NCBI GenBank assembly: GCA_900197615.1
Contig: FZLR01000008.1
Location: forward strand, 1-59,052
DNA length: 59,052 nt
Source of the DNA: Rhodospirillaceae bacterium Spongia-Bin9
Lineage (GTDB): Bacteria > Pseudomonadota > Alphaproteobacteria > Bin65
Direction of reading: 5' to 3'
The position numbers and the translations under genes were made by a program. Under the pieces are notes generated by a model, which ran no database searches, was not told the DNA's origin, and was given only the letters and a program-made list of their open reading frames with translations. Of the stretch, positions 45,738 to 55,199 are shown one piece after another (the stretch's first letter is position 1; every line of letters begins with the position of its first letter).

Positions 45738-48116
45738 TCAGTCGGGAACGGGCGCCGGTGCGGTCTCACCGGGACTGTCGCTTCGGCGGGTGCGGTATCT
45801 GTGCCAGCCGATCCAGACGACCGCAGCCGCGATGGCGGGGCCGTAGTAGGCGGGTTCGTTCGATATGACGAAGGCGGCCAGCGCCAGCCGCAACACGGTC
45901 TCCCATAGCGGCAGGCCGGCACGGTCGAAGCGCGCCAGCGCACTTGCGAGCAGATAGAGCGCCAGTACCAGGCGCGCGAGCAGCCACAACAGCGCCGTCA
46001 CATCCAGCGTGCCATCGTATCCCGGCAGGTAGGAAATCTTGGTTCCGCTCGCCGTGGGATCCAGAAACGCTTCTTCTATCAGGAGCAGTTCCGGATAAAT
46101 CGCGAAAACGAAGGGTATGACGAACATCACGATGCCCGACCGGACCGCGGAGAAGCCGGTCGCCATCGGCTCGGCTTTGGTAATCGAACTGGCTGCGAAC
46201 GCGGCGATCGCCACCGGCGGCGTGATCGCCGAGGCTACCGCGAAATAGAAGATGAACATGTGCGCCGAAAAAATTGAAATTCCTAGCCCGGCGAGAACCG
46301 GGCCCATCAGGAGCGCCACGTTCACATAGGCCGGCACCGCCGGCATCCCCATGCCGAGGACCACCGCAAGCATCATCGTCATGACGAGAGCCATGAACTG
46401 GAACGCGACGGAGCCGCCAGCCCCGAGGTTGAGGCTCTGCAGCCATCCCAGTACATCGAGGGAGATAAAGAAAGGCAGGCCGGTCAATTTGAGGCAGAAG
46501 TCGATGATCGAAACCGCCAGGAACATCAGATAGAGCGTCGAAATCAGGATTCCGGCGTTCGAGAACGCGTCGAGCAGCTTGCGCGGGCGGGCGCGCATTT
46601 CGGGATCCAGAAAGAGCAGGAAAATCAGCAGAAAGACGGCCCACCAGCCCGCGCTTCCGGCATCGCCGGCGGCGTTCTGCACAACTTTCAGCAGCCACGG
46701 AAGCTCGGTGACCTTGCACATCCCGTCGGCAAAGATGCGCTCGGCGCCCAGCAGGCCGTCGAACCAGCCGCAGCCGACATTCTGCTTCGGCGTCAGCAGC
46801 AGGAACAGTATGATCAGGATCGGCCCGAAGATCATGATCAGGTTGTAGAAGTCCTGGCGCGACAGGTGCATGTCCTCGGTCAGCACGCCCAGGGCCTCGA
46901 TATTCTGCTTTCGCGACTGGAAGACCGCGGAGAGGAAGAGGCAGAAGAAATAGGCGAACGCGGGAATGGCGGCCGCCACGATCACGTCGCTGTAGGGAAC
47001 CCCCGTCATCGCCGCGAGGACGAAGGCGGCAACGCCCATGACCGGCGGCATGATCGAGCCGCCGGACGAGGCCGCGGCTTCCACGCCGCCGGCGAACACG
47101 CGTGAGAAACCGCGCTTTATCATCATCGGGATGGTCAGAACGCCGGTCGAGAGCACGTTGACGATCGGCCCGCCGGAGATCGTGCCGAACATCGCCGAGG
47201 ACACGATGGCCGCGTGGGCGGGCCCGCCCCGGAGGCGCCGCGTCGAGCGGAAAGCGAGCTTGATCAGGGATTTGCCGCCCGCCGAGGCGCCGAACAGCGA
47301 TCCCAGGATCAGGTAGGGGAAAATCTCGTTGAGCGTAATATCGATAAAACGGCCGAGCAGGCCGGAGGCGTTGTTGGTCAGGATGTCATGGACCCGCGGC
47401 CGGCCGTCCGCCAGCGATCGCGGTTCGCCGCCGAGCTTGGTCACAAGATATTTGTCGATGTCCTGGGCGCCGTAGAAGTACCAGATCAGGATGGTCCCGA
47501 TGGTGTAGGCGGCGATCAGAAGGGCGACGAGGACGAGCGGAAACCCCCAGACCTTCATGTTGAAGGTCAGGAAAACGACGATCGCGAGCCCCACGATCGC
47601 GACGATCCAGCCGCCCGTGGTGTACAGGCATTGCGGGTCTTCCACCGTGAGGGGCTCAGGCAGGCCGAGCATCAGGGCGGTCTCCTTTTCGACCTTCAGG
47701 CTCTCGGCGATCATGCGTTCGCGGTCGCCGGTGATCCGGTCGATCAGGCAGACCGATTCGAACTCGACGAGGTAGGTGAGCGAGATGGCAATCGCCATCG
47801 TTACGAGCGCCAGATCCATGAACAGACCGAAACCGCGGCGCAGACGGCTCTTGTCGGTCCAGGCGCGCCACATCGAATGGTGCAGCGCAACCGTCAGCAT
47901 CATCGCGGCGAAGTAGAGCGGGTAATAATATTCGTACGGGAATTTGCGGATGATGAAGCGGGGATTGCCCGCGATGTCCCTTGCCAGATCGTCGAGACCG
48001 GGTATTCCCGGCATCATATTGATCAGGCCGACGACGACGAGCGCGATCGACAGGACATAGATAATTCGATGACTGAGGCCGCGGCGGACGGGGCCCGGAA
48101 TTACATCTTCGGACAC
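45738..48116 (-). CDS. TRAP transporter fused permease (4TM/12TM)
   Basis: A 792-aa DctQM-fusion permease of the TAXI type. Conserved segments: FGTISGGPIVNVLSTGVLTI, SSGGSIMPPVMGVAAFVLAA, LGMGMPAVPAYVNVALLMG and AITPPVAIAAFAASS. It is longer than the first fusion (660 aa) because of large inserts around ERMIAESLKVEKE and after LLTPKQNVGCGWF. It is downstream of its binding protein (66-base gap) on the minus strand. Confidence 0.92.
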   Translation of the reverse strand: MSEDVIPGPVRRGLSHRIIYVLSIALVVVGLINMMPGIPGLDDLARDIAGNPRFIIRKFPYEYYYPLYFAAMMLTVALHHSMWRAWTDKSRLRRGFGLFMDLALVTMAIAISLTYLVEFESVCLIDRITGDRERMIAESLKVEKETALMLGLPEPLTVEDPQCLYTTGGWIVAIVGLAIVVFLTFNMKVWGFPLVLVALLIAAYTIGTILIWYFYGAQDIDKYLVTKLGGEPRSLADGRPRVHDILTNNASGLLGRFIDITLNEIFPYLILGSLFGASAGGKSLIKLAFRSTRRLRGGPAHAAIVSSAMFGTISGGPIVNVLSTGVLTIPMMIKRGFSRVFAGGVEAAASSGGSIMPPVMGVAAFVLAAMTGVPYSDVIVAAAIPAFAYFFCLFLSAVFQSRKQNIEALGVLTEDMHLSRQDFYNLIMIFGPILIILFLLLTPKQNVGCGWFDGLLGAERIFADGMCKVTELPWLLKVVQNAAGDAGSAGWWAVFLLIFLLFLDPEMRARPRKLLDAFSNAGILISTLYLMFLAVSIIDFCLKLTGLPFFISLDVLGWLQSLNLGAGGSVAFQFMALVMTMMLAVVLGMGMPAVPAYVNVALLMGPVLAGLGISIFSAHMFIFYFAVASAITPPVAIAAFAASSITKAEPMATGFSAVRSGIVMFVIPFVFAIYPELLLIEEAFLDPTASGTKISYLPGYDGTLDVTALLWLLARLVLALYLLASALARFDRAGLPLWETVLRLALAAFVISNEPAYYGPAIAAAVVWIGWHRYRTRRSDSPGETAPAPVPD

Positions 48117-48182
48117 TTTTGCGCTCGCCCCCAGCGGCGGAAGGGCCGCGGCGAATACCGCGGCCCTTACGGCCAGATCAGA

Positions 48183-49229
48183 CTACGGCTTTGCGCAATC
48201 GGGAACCTTGTGACCGGCTTCCTCCCAGGCCGCCACGGCGCCCGGATGATATTTCACCGGCACCGGGCCGCACATGCCGGTCTTCGCCGGATCGATTTCG
48301 CCGAGAAAGATATTCGCCATGTAGGGCGCCTTCGACGTGAACTTCTTCACGTTGGAGATCGCCGCCTTGGTCAGGGCCTTGGCGAGGTCGAAGCTCATCG
48401 ACGTCTGGACCATATCGGCGCCCGCCGTGCCGGGGGCGCGGAAAATTCCGTCCCCGGAGACGATGGTAAGCCCCTTGATCGGCTTGACGGTCTTGAGGTC
48501 GATGACCCACGGCGCCGTTCCGGGCGCCTTGAGATATCTTTGCATGGGTTTGGAGTCCCATGCCTTCTTGGGCACCGACCACAGGGTGATGCTTCCGGAG
48601 CCGAGCGACCGGAGGATCCGGGTATCCGGGAAGGTGATCGGCAGGACCATGGCGTCGCCGGTGCCGTCGGTGATGGTCTTGACCATCTGGCCCCAGTTGG
48701 ACTGCACGCCCTTGTAGTCCTTGCCATCGGAATAGCCGGTCACGATCCTCACGATTGCCCGGGCGATGTTCAGCGCGGCGCCGCGGGGCGGGCCGTTGAC
48801 GATCGTCTTGCCCTTGATGTCCTTCCAGCCTTTGACGTTTGAACTGTCAAAGGCGTAAAGCCCGTAGCCGCCATAGGTGTAGGTGTAGAGCGCTGCCGTG
48901 TTCTTGACGAGCTCGGCGCCCTTTTTCTTGCCGAGCTTGCCGTAGGGGCCGGCGCCGCGCGAAAGCAGGAACGGCAGAATGAGCGGAACCGCAGAGACAT
49001 CCGTCTTGCCCTGGGCCAGGTTCTGAAGCGAGTTGGTCAGGGTCTGACCCTCGGCGACCTGGAAATTGGCAATCCCCTGAGCCGCAGCCAGTTCGGCGAG
49101 GGTCGTGATCACGGCATGGGGCACGCCGCCGGGACTGGCGGTTTCTGCCGTGAGATTTTGTTGGGCATTGGCCGAGACGGCGAAAGCAACGGTCGCTGCC
49201 AAGGCCGTCAGCGCGAATTTTCCGGACAT
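48183..49229 (-). CDS. TAXI family TRAP transporter solute-binding protein
   Basis: A 348-aa periplasmic protein. Signal peptide MSGKFALTALAATVAFAVSA, mature protein starting near NAQQNLTAETASPGG, followed by LQNLAQGKTDVSAVPL and a C-terminal GPVPVKYHPGAVAAWEEAG. GGGAGGAATC precedes ATG 49229. It differs from the first TAXI protein, so its ligand is probably different. The open frame continues far upstream of the start but only as antisense to the neighbouring dehydrogenase. Confidence 0.9.
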   Translation of the reverse strand: MSGKFALTALAATVAFAVSANAQQNLTAETASPGGVPHAVITTLAELAAAQGIANFQVAEGQTLTNSLQNLAQGKTDVSAVPLILPFLLSRGAGPYGKLGKKKGAELVKNTAALYTYTYGGYGLYAFDSSNVKGWKDIKGKTIVNGPPRGAALNIARAIVRIVTGYSDGKDYKGVQSNWGQMVKTITDGTGDAMVLPITFPDTRILRSLGSGSITLWSVPKKAWDSKPMQRYLKAPGTAPWVIDLKTVKPIKGLTIVSGDGIFRAPGTAGADMVQTSMSFDLAKALTKAAISNVKKFTSKAPYMANIFLGEIDPAKTGMCGPVPVKYHPGAVAAWEEAGHKVPDCAKP

Positions 49230-49472
49230 GATTCCTCCCTGTTTCTTTGGTCGTTCGACGAGCGAAAGTCTATAGCGGCAACGGCAGCACAGGGAAAGCT
49301 GGATCGCGACGCAGGCCGCGGTACGAGCGCCCTGCGAAGCTTCTTTTCGCCCAGGACAGATCGGCAATCGGCGTGGAGCGATGCGATTGCGCCTTGAACC
49401 GGACCCGGACCGGCCCCGATAATCTGCGTCCGTCGGGGCGTCCGGCCCAGGGCAACGAACAACGGAACGAGC

Positions 49473-50366
49473 ATGAACGAACCAGCGAAAGCAGCACCGC
49501 GGAAGGTCGCCTTCCTCGGCCTCGGGGTCATGGGCTACAACATGGCCGGCCATCTGGCGAAGGCCGGTCACGACGTGACCGTCTACAACAGGACCGCGTC
49601 GAAAGCCGGGCGGTGGACCGCGGAGTTCGGGGGGAACGCGGCGGCGACGCCGGCAGGGGCCGCGGACGGCAACGAGATCGTGTTCGCCTGCGTCGGCAAC
49701 GACGACGATGTCCGTGCGGTGACAGTCGGCGAGGGCGGCGCTTTCGAGGCGATGGGCGCCGGCGCCGTCTTCGTCGACCACACGACCGCGTCGGCCGACG
49801 TCGCTCAGGAGCTGGCAGCGGCGGCGGCGGAGCGCGGTTTCGGCTTCATCGATGCCCCGGTATCCGGCGGCGAGGCCGGCGCCGTAAACGGCATGCTCAC
49901 GGTCATGGCCGGCGGAGAGCAGGCGGACTTCGACCGGTGCAAGGGCGTTATCGATGCCTATGCGCGCGCCGTGACGCTGCTCGGCCCGGTCGGTTCGGGC
50001 CAGCTCACGAAAATGGTCAATCAGGTCTGCATCGCCGGTCTGGTGCAGGGGCTCGCCGAAGGGCTGAACCTGGCGCAGCGTTCGGGGCTCGACGCCAGGC
50101 TCGTGCTCGACGTCATCTCGAAGGGCGCCGCGCAATCCTGGCAGATGGACAACCGCGGCACGACGATGGCCGACGACGAGTTCGAGTTCGGCTTCGCGGT
50201 CGACTGGATGCGCAAGGACCTCGACATCTGCCTGGCCCAGGGCCACCGGGTCGGCGCGCTTCTGCCAGTCACCGCGCTGGTCAACGAGTTTTACGCCCGG
50301 GTACAGGCGCGCGGCGGCGGGCGCTGGGATACCTCAAGCCTGATGCGGCTGCTCAGCAATCCGTAG
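49473..50366 (+). CDS. NAD(P)-dependent dehydrogenase, 3-hydroxyisobutyrate dehydrogenase family
   Basis: A 297-aa beta-hydroxyacid dehydrogenase. Nucleotide site FLGLGVMGYNMAGHLAKAGH, substrate motif DAPVSGGEAGAVNGMLTVMA and catalytic Lys in GQLTKMVNQVC are all present. Substrates in this family include 3-hydroxyisobutyrate, tartronate semialdehyde and glyoxylate. It is divergent from the TAXI protein and overlaps the CoA-transferase tail by 14 bases at the 3' ends. Confidence 0.88.
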   Translation: MNEPAKAAPRKVAFLGLGVMGYNMAGHLAKAGHDVTVYNRTASKAGRWTAEFGGNAAATPAGAADGNEIVFACVGNDDDVRAVTVGEGGAFEAMGAGAVFVDHTTASADVAQELAAAAAERGFGFIDAPVSGGEAGAVNGMLTVMAGGEQADFDRCKGVIDAYARAVTLLGPVGSGQLTKMVNQVCIAGLVQGLAEGLNLAQRSGLDARLVLDVISKGAAQSWQMDNRGTTMADDEFEFGFAVDWMRKDLDICLAQGHRVGALLPVTALVNEFYARVQARGGGRWDTSSLMRLLSNP

Positions 50367-51558
50367 CCGGCCCCCGGCTGGCGAGAACGCCGGCTTCGGC
50401 CAAGCGCTCGATTTCCGTCCCCGAGTATCCGAGTTCGCCCAGGATGGCGGCGTTGTCGGCGCCCAGGTAGGGCGCGAGCGCCTGCACCGCCGCCGGCGTC
50501 CGGTCGAAGCGCGCCGCCGGCCGGGGCTGACGCACCCTGCCGAGCGTTTCGTCCTCGTGGATCTCGATCGTGCCGTTGGCTTCGATCTGCGCGTCGTCCA
50601 GCAACTGCCAGCGGGTCAGCACCGGCGCCGCCGGAACATCCTCGCGGTCCAGCCGTGCCAGAAGCTCTTCGCTCTGCCATTTCCGCATTTCCTCGCCGAC
50701 GATTTCCCGGCGCGCCGGCCGGTTCTGCGCGCGTGCCCCGGCGGTCGCGAAGCGCGCGTCTTCCAGCAGATCCTCGCGGCCGAGCGCCCGGCACATGCCC
50801 TGCCATTCCGAATCCGAAACCGCGCCGGCCGTGATATAGCCGTCTTCGGTCTCGTAGACGAGGTCGAGCCCCATCTGGCCCTCGGCCGGATCGATTTCCT
50901 TACCGACGAAGGTCAGGCTGGAGATCGCTTCCGGCCAGAGATAGGCCACCATGGTATCGAGCATGGCAAGGCGGACATGCTGGCCTTCGCCGGTCTGCGA
51001 ACGCGCGAACAGGGCCGCCGTGATCGCCTGGGCCGCCGCGACCGCCGTCGTTTTGTCGGGAACGATCGTGCGCACCATGCGCGGCTGGCCGGTGGCGTAG
51101 TCGGTCTGGACGTCGGCAAGCCCGCACAGCGCCTGAATGACCGGGTCGTAGACTCGCTGGCCGGCATAGGGCCCGGTTTCTCCGAAGCCGCTGATCGACA
51201 CGAAAACGATGTCGGGGCGGAGTTCGCGGACAATGTCCTCGCCCAGCCCCATTCGTTCGATCGCGCCCGGGCGGAAGTTCTGCACCAGGACATCGGCGGT
51301 CGCGGCCAGTTTCCTGACGATGGCGAGCCCCTCGGGGCTCTTGATGTCGAGCGCCAGTCCCCGCTTGCTCCGGTTGCACGACAGGAACGAGGCCGACATT
51401 CCCCTGTTCATGGCGCTGACGTGGCGCATGTGGTCGCCCCGGGGGGATTCGATCTTGATGACGTCCGCGCCCTGGTCCGCGAGCATCATCGTCGCCATCG
51501 GCCCGGAGACCATCGTCGTCAGATCGAGGATGCGCACGCCTTTGAGCGGTCCGGTCAT
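50353..51558 (-). CDS. CaiB/BaiF family CoA transferase
   Basis: A 401-aa class III CoA transferase. N-terminal GVRILDLTTMVSGPMATMML, SPRGDHMR and KRGLALDIKSPEG, and the catalytic Asp in IVPDKTTAVAAAQAIT. Such enzymes move CoA between carboxylic acids, so it could activate a diacid or hydroxy acid imported by the TRAP system. It lies downstream of the GST gene on the same strand. Confidence 0.9.
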   Translation of the reverse strand: MTGPLKGVRILDLTTMVSGPMATMMLADQGADVIKIESPRGDHMRHVSAMNRGMSASFLSCNRSKRGLALDIKSPEGLAIVRKLAATADVLVQNFRPGAIERMGLGEDIVRELRPDIVFVSISGFGETGPYAGQRVYDPVIQALCGLADVQTDYATGQPRMVRTIVPDKTTAVAAAQAITAALFARSQTGEGQHVRLAMLDTMVAYLWPEAISSLTFVGKEIDPAEGQMGLDLVYETEDGYITAGAVSDSEWQGMCRALGREDLLEDARFATAGARAQNRPARREIVGEEMRKWQSEELLARLDREDVPAAPVLTRWQLLDDAQIEANGTIEIHEDETLGRVRQPRPAARFDRTPAAVQALAPYLGADNAAILGELGYSGTEIERLAEAGVLASRGPATDC

Positions 51559-51651
51559 TCGTCCGTTTCGTCCTTTAATTCTGTGTCCGGAATGTTCGAA
51601 CAGGAGTTCAAGAGTTGCAGGGATAGCCGTCGGCCGGAGTCGGCGGCGGCA

Positions 51652-52287
51652 TCAGGCAAAATTAATTTCGCGGGCGCTCAGGTAGGCAGGCCGCTCGATG
51701 TACCGTTCCCGATAGGCCAGGAGCGCCGGGGGAAGCGGGATTTCCAGCGCCAGCGCATAATCGAGGCAGGTCACGAGCAGGATGTCGGCGACACTCATGC
51801 CCTCCGGCATGACCGACTCCATGCCGTCGGGAAATTTCTTCATCATGCCGTCGATCTGCTCGCAAAAATATTCCTTGGCGGATTCGACGGCGAGCGGCGC
51901 CTCGCCGTAAATGTGCGCCAGTTGGAAGTGCCGCCGGATCAGGTAGAGCGGATGCGCATCGAGTTCCGTCATGACGAAAAAGCACCATTCGTTCAGCGCG
52001 GCGCGGCGCGCTGTCTCGCGCGGCACATAGAATCCCTCGGGGGCCGGATAGGTCTCGCTCAGATAGTTGACGATCGCCGCGCTCTCCGCCAGCACGAACG
52101 GTCCGTGCTCGATCACCGGAACCTTGTGCCTGGGGTTCAGGCGCAGATACTCCTCGGTCATGGTCTCGCCGGTGCGCGGGCCGATGGGGCGCAGGTCGTA
52201 CTCGATATCCATTTCAGCGAGCATCCAGTGCGCGCGCATGGTGCGGGCGGTCCCTATGCCCCACACCCTGAGATCGTTGTTCGACAT
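51652..52287 (-). CDS. Glutathione S-transferase family protein
   Basis: A 211-aa GST. The N-terminal thioredoxin-like domain has the cis-Pro/glutathione segments NPRHKVPVIEHGPFVLAES AAI, and the C-terminal domain is helical. AGGAGG precedes ATG 52287. It is 93 bases upstream of the CoA transferase; isomerase or dehalogenase-type catabolic roles are possible. Confidence 0.85.
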   Translation of the reverse strand: MSNNDLRVWGIGTARTMRAHWMLAEMDIEYDLRPIGPRTGETMTEEYLRLNPRHKVPVIEHGPFVLAESAAIVNYLSETYPAPEGFYVPRETARRAALNEWCFFVMTELDAHPLYLIRRHFQLAHIYGEAPLAVESAKEYFCEQIDGMMKKFPDGMESVMPEGMSVADILLVTCLDYALALEIPLPPALLAYRERYIERPAYLSAREINFA

Positions 52288-52673
52288 CGATCGGTTTCCT
52301 CCTGCAAATCGCCTTACGGTGTTGATCGGAATGGAATAGTTGGAAAAATCCGAAATACCGGTCTGGCGGCGTTCCCGGCGCCGCGCTATCGGACCCGGCG
52401 TACCGTGCCCGGGATACGATCCTCGAACAGGATCGCAAACTGCCCCATCGCGGCGGCTCGATCAACGGGGCGCCTCCGGCGTCCAGGGCAGCGCTGCGGA
52501 TCGTCACGTCCTGCCGGCCGGCCGGGGGCCGCGAATTCCCGGCATTTCGATCCGGTACTTCGTTGCGGTACTTCGATCCGGTCGGGGACGAAAGACGGAA
52601 TCACTGTTCGCTGCACTCGAAATGCCCGTCCAATTCGCCTAAGTTCCGACAACCGCGTTAGAGAGGCCTGCCC
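52288..52673. other. Intergenic region without supported gene
   Basis: About 390 GC-rich bases between divergent GST and DctP-like genes. One open frame (52340–52642) is present but has no ribosome site and Arg/Ser/Pro-rich content typical of random GC-rich frames. A short direct repeat of CGGTACTTCG (52554 and 52568 region) lies close to the DctP-like gene. Confidence 0.4.
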
Positions 52674-53795
52674 TTGAATCCGTTCTTCATCCGGATCGTC
52701 ACCGTTGCCATCGTATTCCTGGTCGCCGGCGGCGCGATCGGCCGCTTCGTGCTCGCGCCGGGGCCGCAGAAAATCATCGTACGGGAAACGGTCACCAAGA
52801 AGCCCGAATTCAAGGTGCCGGAATCGGTCTACCTGAAATGGACGATGGCGAGCGCGTTCCGGGGCGACACGCCGCAGTTCGGAACGCTCGGAAAGAGTTT
52901 CGCGGCAAAACTGCGCCGGGCGTCCGCCGGCGCCATGCAGATCGGTTTCGCCGAACCCGGCCAGCCGATTGCGGCCGAGAATTGTCTCACGGCCGTGATC
53001 GAAGGCAAGGTCGAGACCTGCTGGTCCACGCCGGGTTACTGGACATCCACCGAAAAGGCGCTTGCGTTGTTCTCCGGCGTCCCGTTCGGTCCCGACGCGC
53101 GGGAGTATCTGGCCTGGTACTATTATGGCGGCGGCGATGAACTGCTCGACGAAATCTATGGCGGGCACGGGCTGAAGTCGGTTCTGTGCGGCGTCTCGGC
53201 GGCGGAAGGCGGCGGCTGGTTCCGCACGGAAATCACCGGTCCGGGATATTTCAAGGACAAGAAAATCCGGATATACGGCCTGGGCGCCCGTGTGGCCGAG
53301 AAACTCGGAGCGACCGCGGTCCGCCTCGATGCGGCGGAAATGAAGAAGGCGCTGGAAACCGGCAAGATCGACGGCGCCGAATATTCGATCCCGCTGATCG
53401 ACCTGAACATGGGCCTGAATACGGCCGCGAAATTCTATTATGTGCCCGGCTGGCACAAACCGGCGACGCTGCTGGAATTGCTGGTCCGCCGCGGCGTCTG
53501 GAACGGCCTGGCCGACGCGGCCAAGACCATGATCGTGAATGCCTGCGGCGATACGATCCGCGAAGGACTCGCGGAAGGCGCTTCGCTTCAGCCGGCGGCG
53601 ATTCGGGAACTGACCGCCAAGGGAGTCGAAATCCGGAAATTCCCCAATGAGGTACTGAGCGCCCTCGAGGAAGCCTGGCAGAAGGTTGCCGAAGAGGAGA
53701 GCGCAGGCAATCCGCTGTTCAAGCGGGTCTGGCGCTCCCTGATCTCTTTCCGCGCGGAATACCGGCTGTGGGACGACAAAAGCCGGGTGCCCTGA
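52674..53795 (+). CDS. Membrane-anchored DctP-like TRAP binding protein (orphan)
   Basis: A 373-aa protein starting at TTG 52674 with GAGAGG seven bases upstream. A single N-terminal hydrophobic segment (IVTVAIVFLVAGGAIGRFVL) lacks a clear signal-peptidase site, so it may stay anchored. The rest is a DctP/TakP-type binding fold (LKWTMASAFRGDTP, IRIYGLGARVAEKLGAT, IDGAEYSIPLIDLNMGL). No DctQ or DctM genes are beside it, so it must work with a distant permease or serve sensing. Confidence 0.8.
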   Translation: MNPFFIRIVTVAIVFLVAGGAIGRFVLAPGPQKIIVRETVTKKPEFKVPESVYLKWTMASAFRGDTPQFGTLGKSFAAKLRRASAGAMQIGFAEPGQPIAAENCLTAVIEGKVETCWSTPGYWTSTEKALALFSGVPFGPDAREYLAWYYYGGGDELLDEIYGGHGLKSVLCGVSAAEGGGWFRTEITGPGYFKDKKIRIYGLGARVAEKLGATAVRLDAAEMKKALETGKIDGAEYSIPLIDLNMGLNTAAKFYYVPGWHKPATLLELLVRRGVWNGLADAAKTMIVNACGDTIREGLAEGASLQPAAIRELTAKGVEIRKFPNEVLSALEEAWQKVAEEESAGNPLFKRVWRSLISFRAEYRLWDDKSRVP

Positions 53796-53830
53796 TCGGG
53801 GACCGGCGCGCTATGCTGCCCGCTTGAGAA

Positions 53831-55192
53831 CTATTCCGCGGCCTGAAGCAGGACCGGCCGGCTGAGGTCTTCCATCTCCCGGCGAAGCTGCACGGCCGGG
53901 TGCGCCCTATCCGCGGCCACGTCGGACCACCGGACGACCTGGCCCTTCGAGACCGGATTAACCAGCCGGACGCCATGGGTCAGCCCCATCGGCAGGGCCC
54001 CTTCGACCAGCGAGCGCGCAGCCGGCATCAGCTTGCCGGAAACCGTGTAGCCGCCCTCGCCGTCCAGCAACTCGCCGGCCGCGAGGTCGCGCTTTGCGAC
54101 CGCGACGGCGTCGGCCCGCCAGCCGGTGGCCGCCCCCGTCGGCTCGCCGCGCAGGGCGACATTGGCGACGCTGATGCCGAGCTCCAGACCGATCAGGTGC
54201 CAGCGCTTGTACATCGCCGCATAGCGTCCGCTGTCGTCGGTCTGCAGGCCGTATTCCATGAAGCAGCGCGCGATATAGTCGGTATCGGCCTCGAAGGCGA
54301 CGAACACGCCGAAGCGGATATCGTAGTCGATCGGCGTGCCGTCGCGGTGCAGGGAGGATATGACCTCGACCTGGCCTTTATGGTCGAGCGCGCCGCCCTC
54401 GGTCCGCGGCCGGCAGATATTCGGGATCTCGTCGATGCTCCCGGGCGGATAGGCCAGGCCGTCCGGCGCCGGCGTCAGGCCGGTGGCGTTGGCGACCGCC
54501 GTGCTCTCAATGGCGGGCTTGGTGCCGTCGAGGAAGGAGGTGAACATCTTGGGATTGAGGCCGCCTTCGACCGCCTGTTCCGGCGTCAGGCCGTAGCCGC
54601 TCCACACATTGTCCGGCGTGTAGAACTGGAACTCCGGCAGCCACTTGTGGCCCCGGCCCGCCGCCGTCACGTCGAATCCGCTGGCCCGCGCCCAGTCCAC
54701 CAGATCGCAGATCAGCGCCGGCTGATCGCCGTAGGCCAGCGAATAGACGATGCCGGCCTCGCGCGCCTTCTGCGCCAGCATCGGGCCGGCCAGCGCGTCC
54801 GCCTCGACATTGACCATGACGATCGACTTGCCGTGGCGGCAGGCGAGCAGGACATGGGCCACGCCCGACGGCGGATCGCCGGTCGAATCGATGACCAGGT
54901 CGATCGCCTCCTGCCGGAACAGCGCCTCGGCATCGTCGGCGACCCAGGTGGCGCCGGAGCGCAGCGCCGCGCCGCAATCGGCCGCCGCGTATCGCTCGGC
55001 CGGCCAGCCGATGCGCGCCAGGTTTTCCTGGGCGCCGGCCGGGTTCAGGTCGGCGATGGCGGCGATGTGTATGCCCGGCGTGCGGATCGCCTGGGCCAGG
55101 AACATCGAAGCGAACTTGCCGCAGCCGATTATCCCGACCCGGACGGGATTGTCTTGTGCCTGACGCTCCAGCAGGAGGCGGTGAAGGTTCAC
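53831..55192 (-). CDS. NAD-binding oxidoreductase with C-terminal SAF domain
   Basis: A 453-aa protein. N-terminal Rossmann motif VGIIGCGKFASMFLAQA as in homoserine dehydrogenase/Gfo-Idh enzymes, with IDSTGDPPSGVAHVLLA. The last ~100 residues read like a SAF domain (KRDLAAGELLDGEGGYTVSG). Such fusions are often annotated as Gfo/Idh or flagellar-like SAF proteins; some work on branched sugars or hydroxy acids. Start GTG 55192, seven bases after the PhyH stop, so the two form an operon. Confidence 0.75.
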   Translation of the reverse strand: MNLHRLLLERQAQDNPVRVGIIGCGKFASMFLAQAIRTPGIHIAAIADLNPAGAQENLARIGWPAERYAAADCGAALRSGATWVADDAEALFRQEAIDLVIDSTGDPPSGVAHVLLACRHGKSIVMVNVEADALAGPMLAQKAREAGIVYSLAYGDQPALICDLVDWARASGFDVTAAGRGHKWLPEFQFYTPDNVWSGYGLTPEQAVEGGLNPKMFTSFLDGTKPAIESTAVANATGLTPAPDGLAYPPGSIDEIPNICRPRTEGGALDHKGQVEVISSLHRDGTPIDYDIRFGVFVAFEADTDYIARCFMEYGLQTDDSGRYAAMYKRWHLIGLELGISVANVALRGEPTGAATGWRADAVAVAKRDLAAGELLDGEGGYTVSGKLMPAARSLVEGALPMGLTHGVRLVNPVSKGQVVRWSDVAADRAHPAVQLRREMEDLSRPVLLQAAE

Positions 55193-55199
55193 GCCGCGC

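Noticed and set aside
49230-50246. Upstream extension of the second TAXI protein by over 300 codons
   Set aside because: A signal peptide and GGGAGG mark the start at 49229; the extension only mirrors the plus-strand dehydrogenase.
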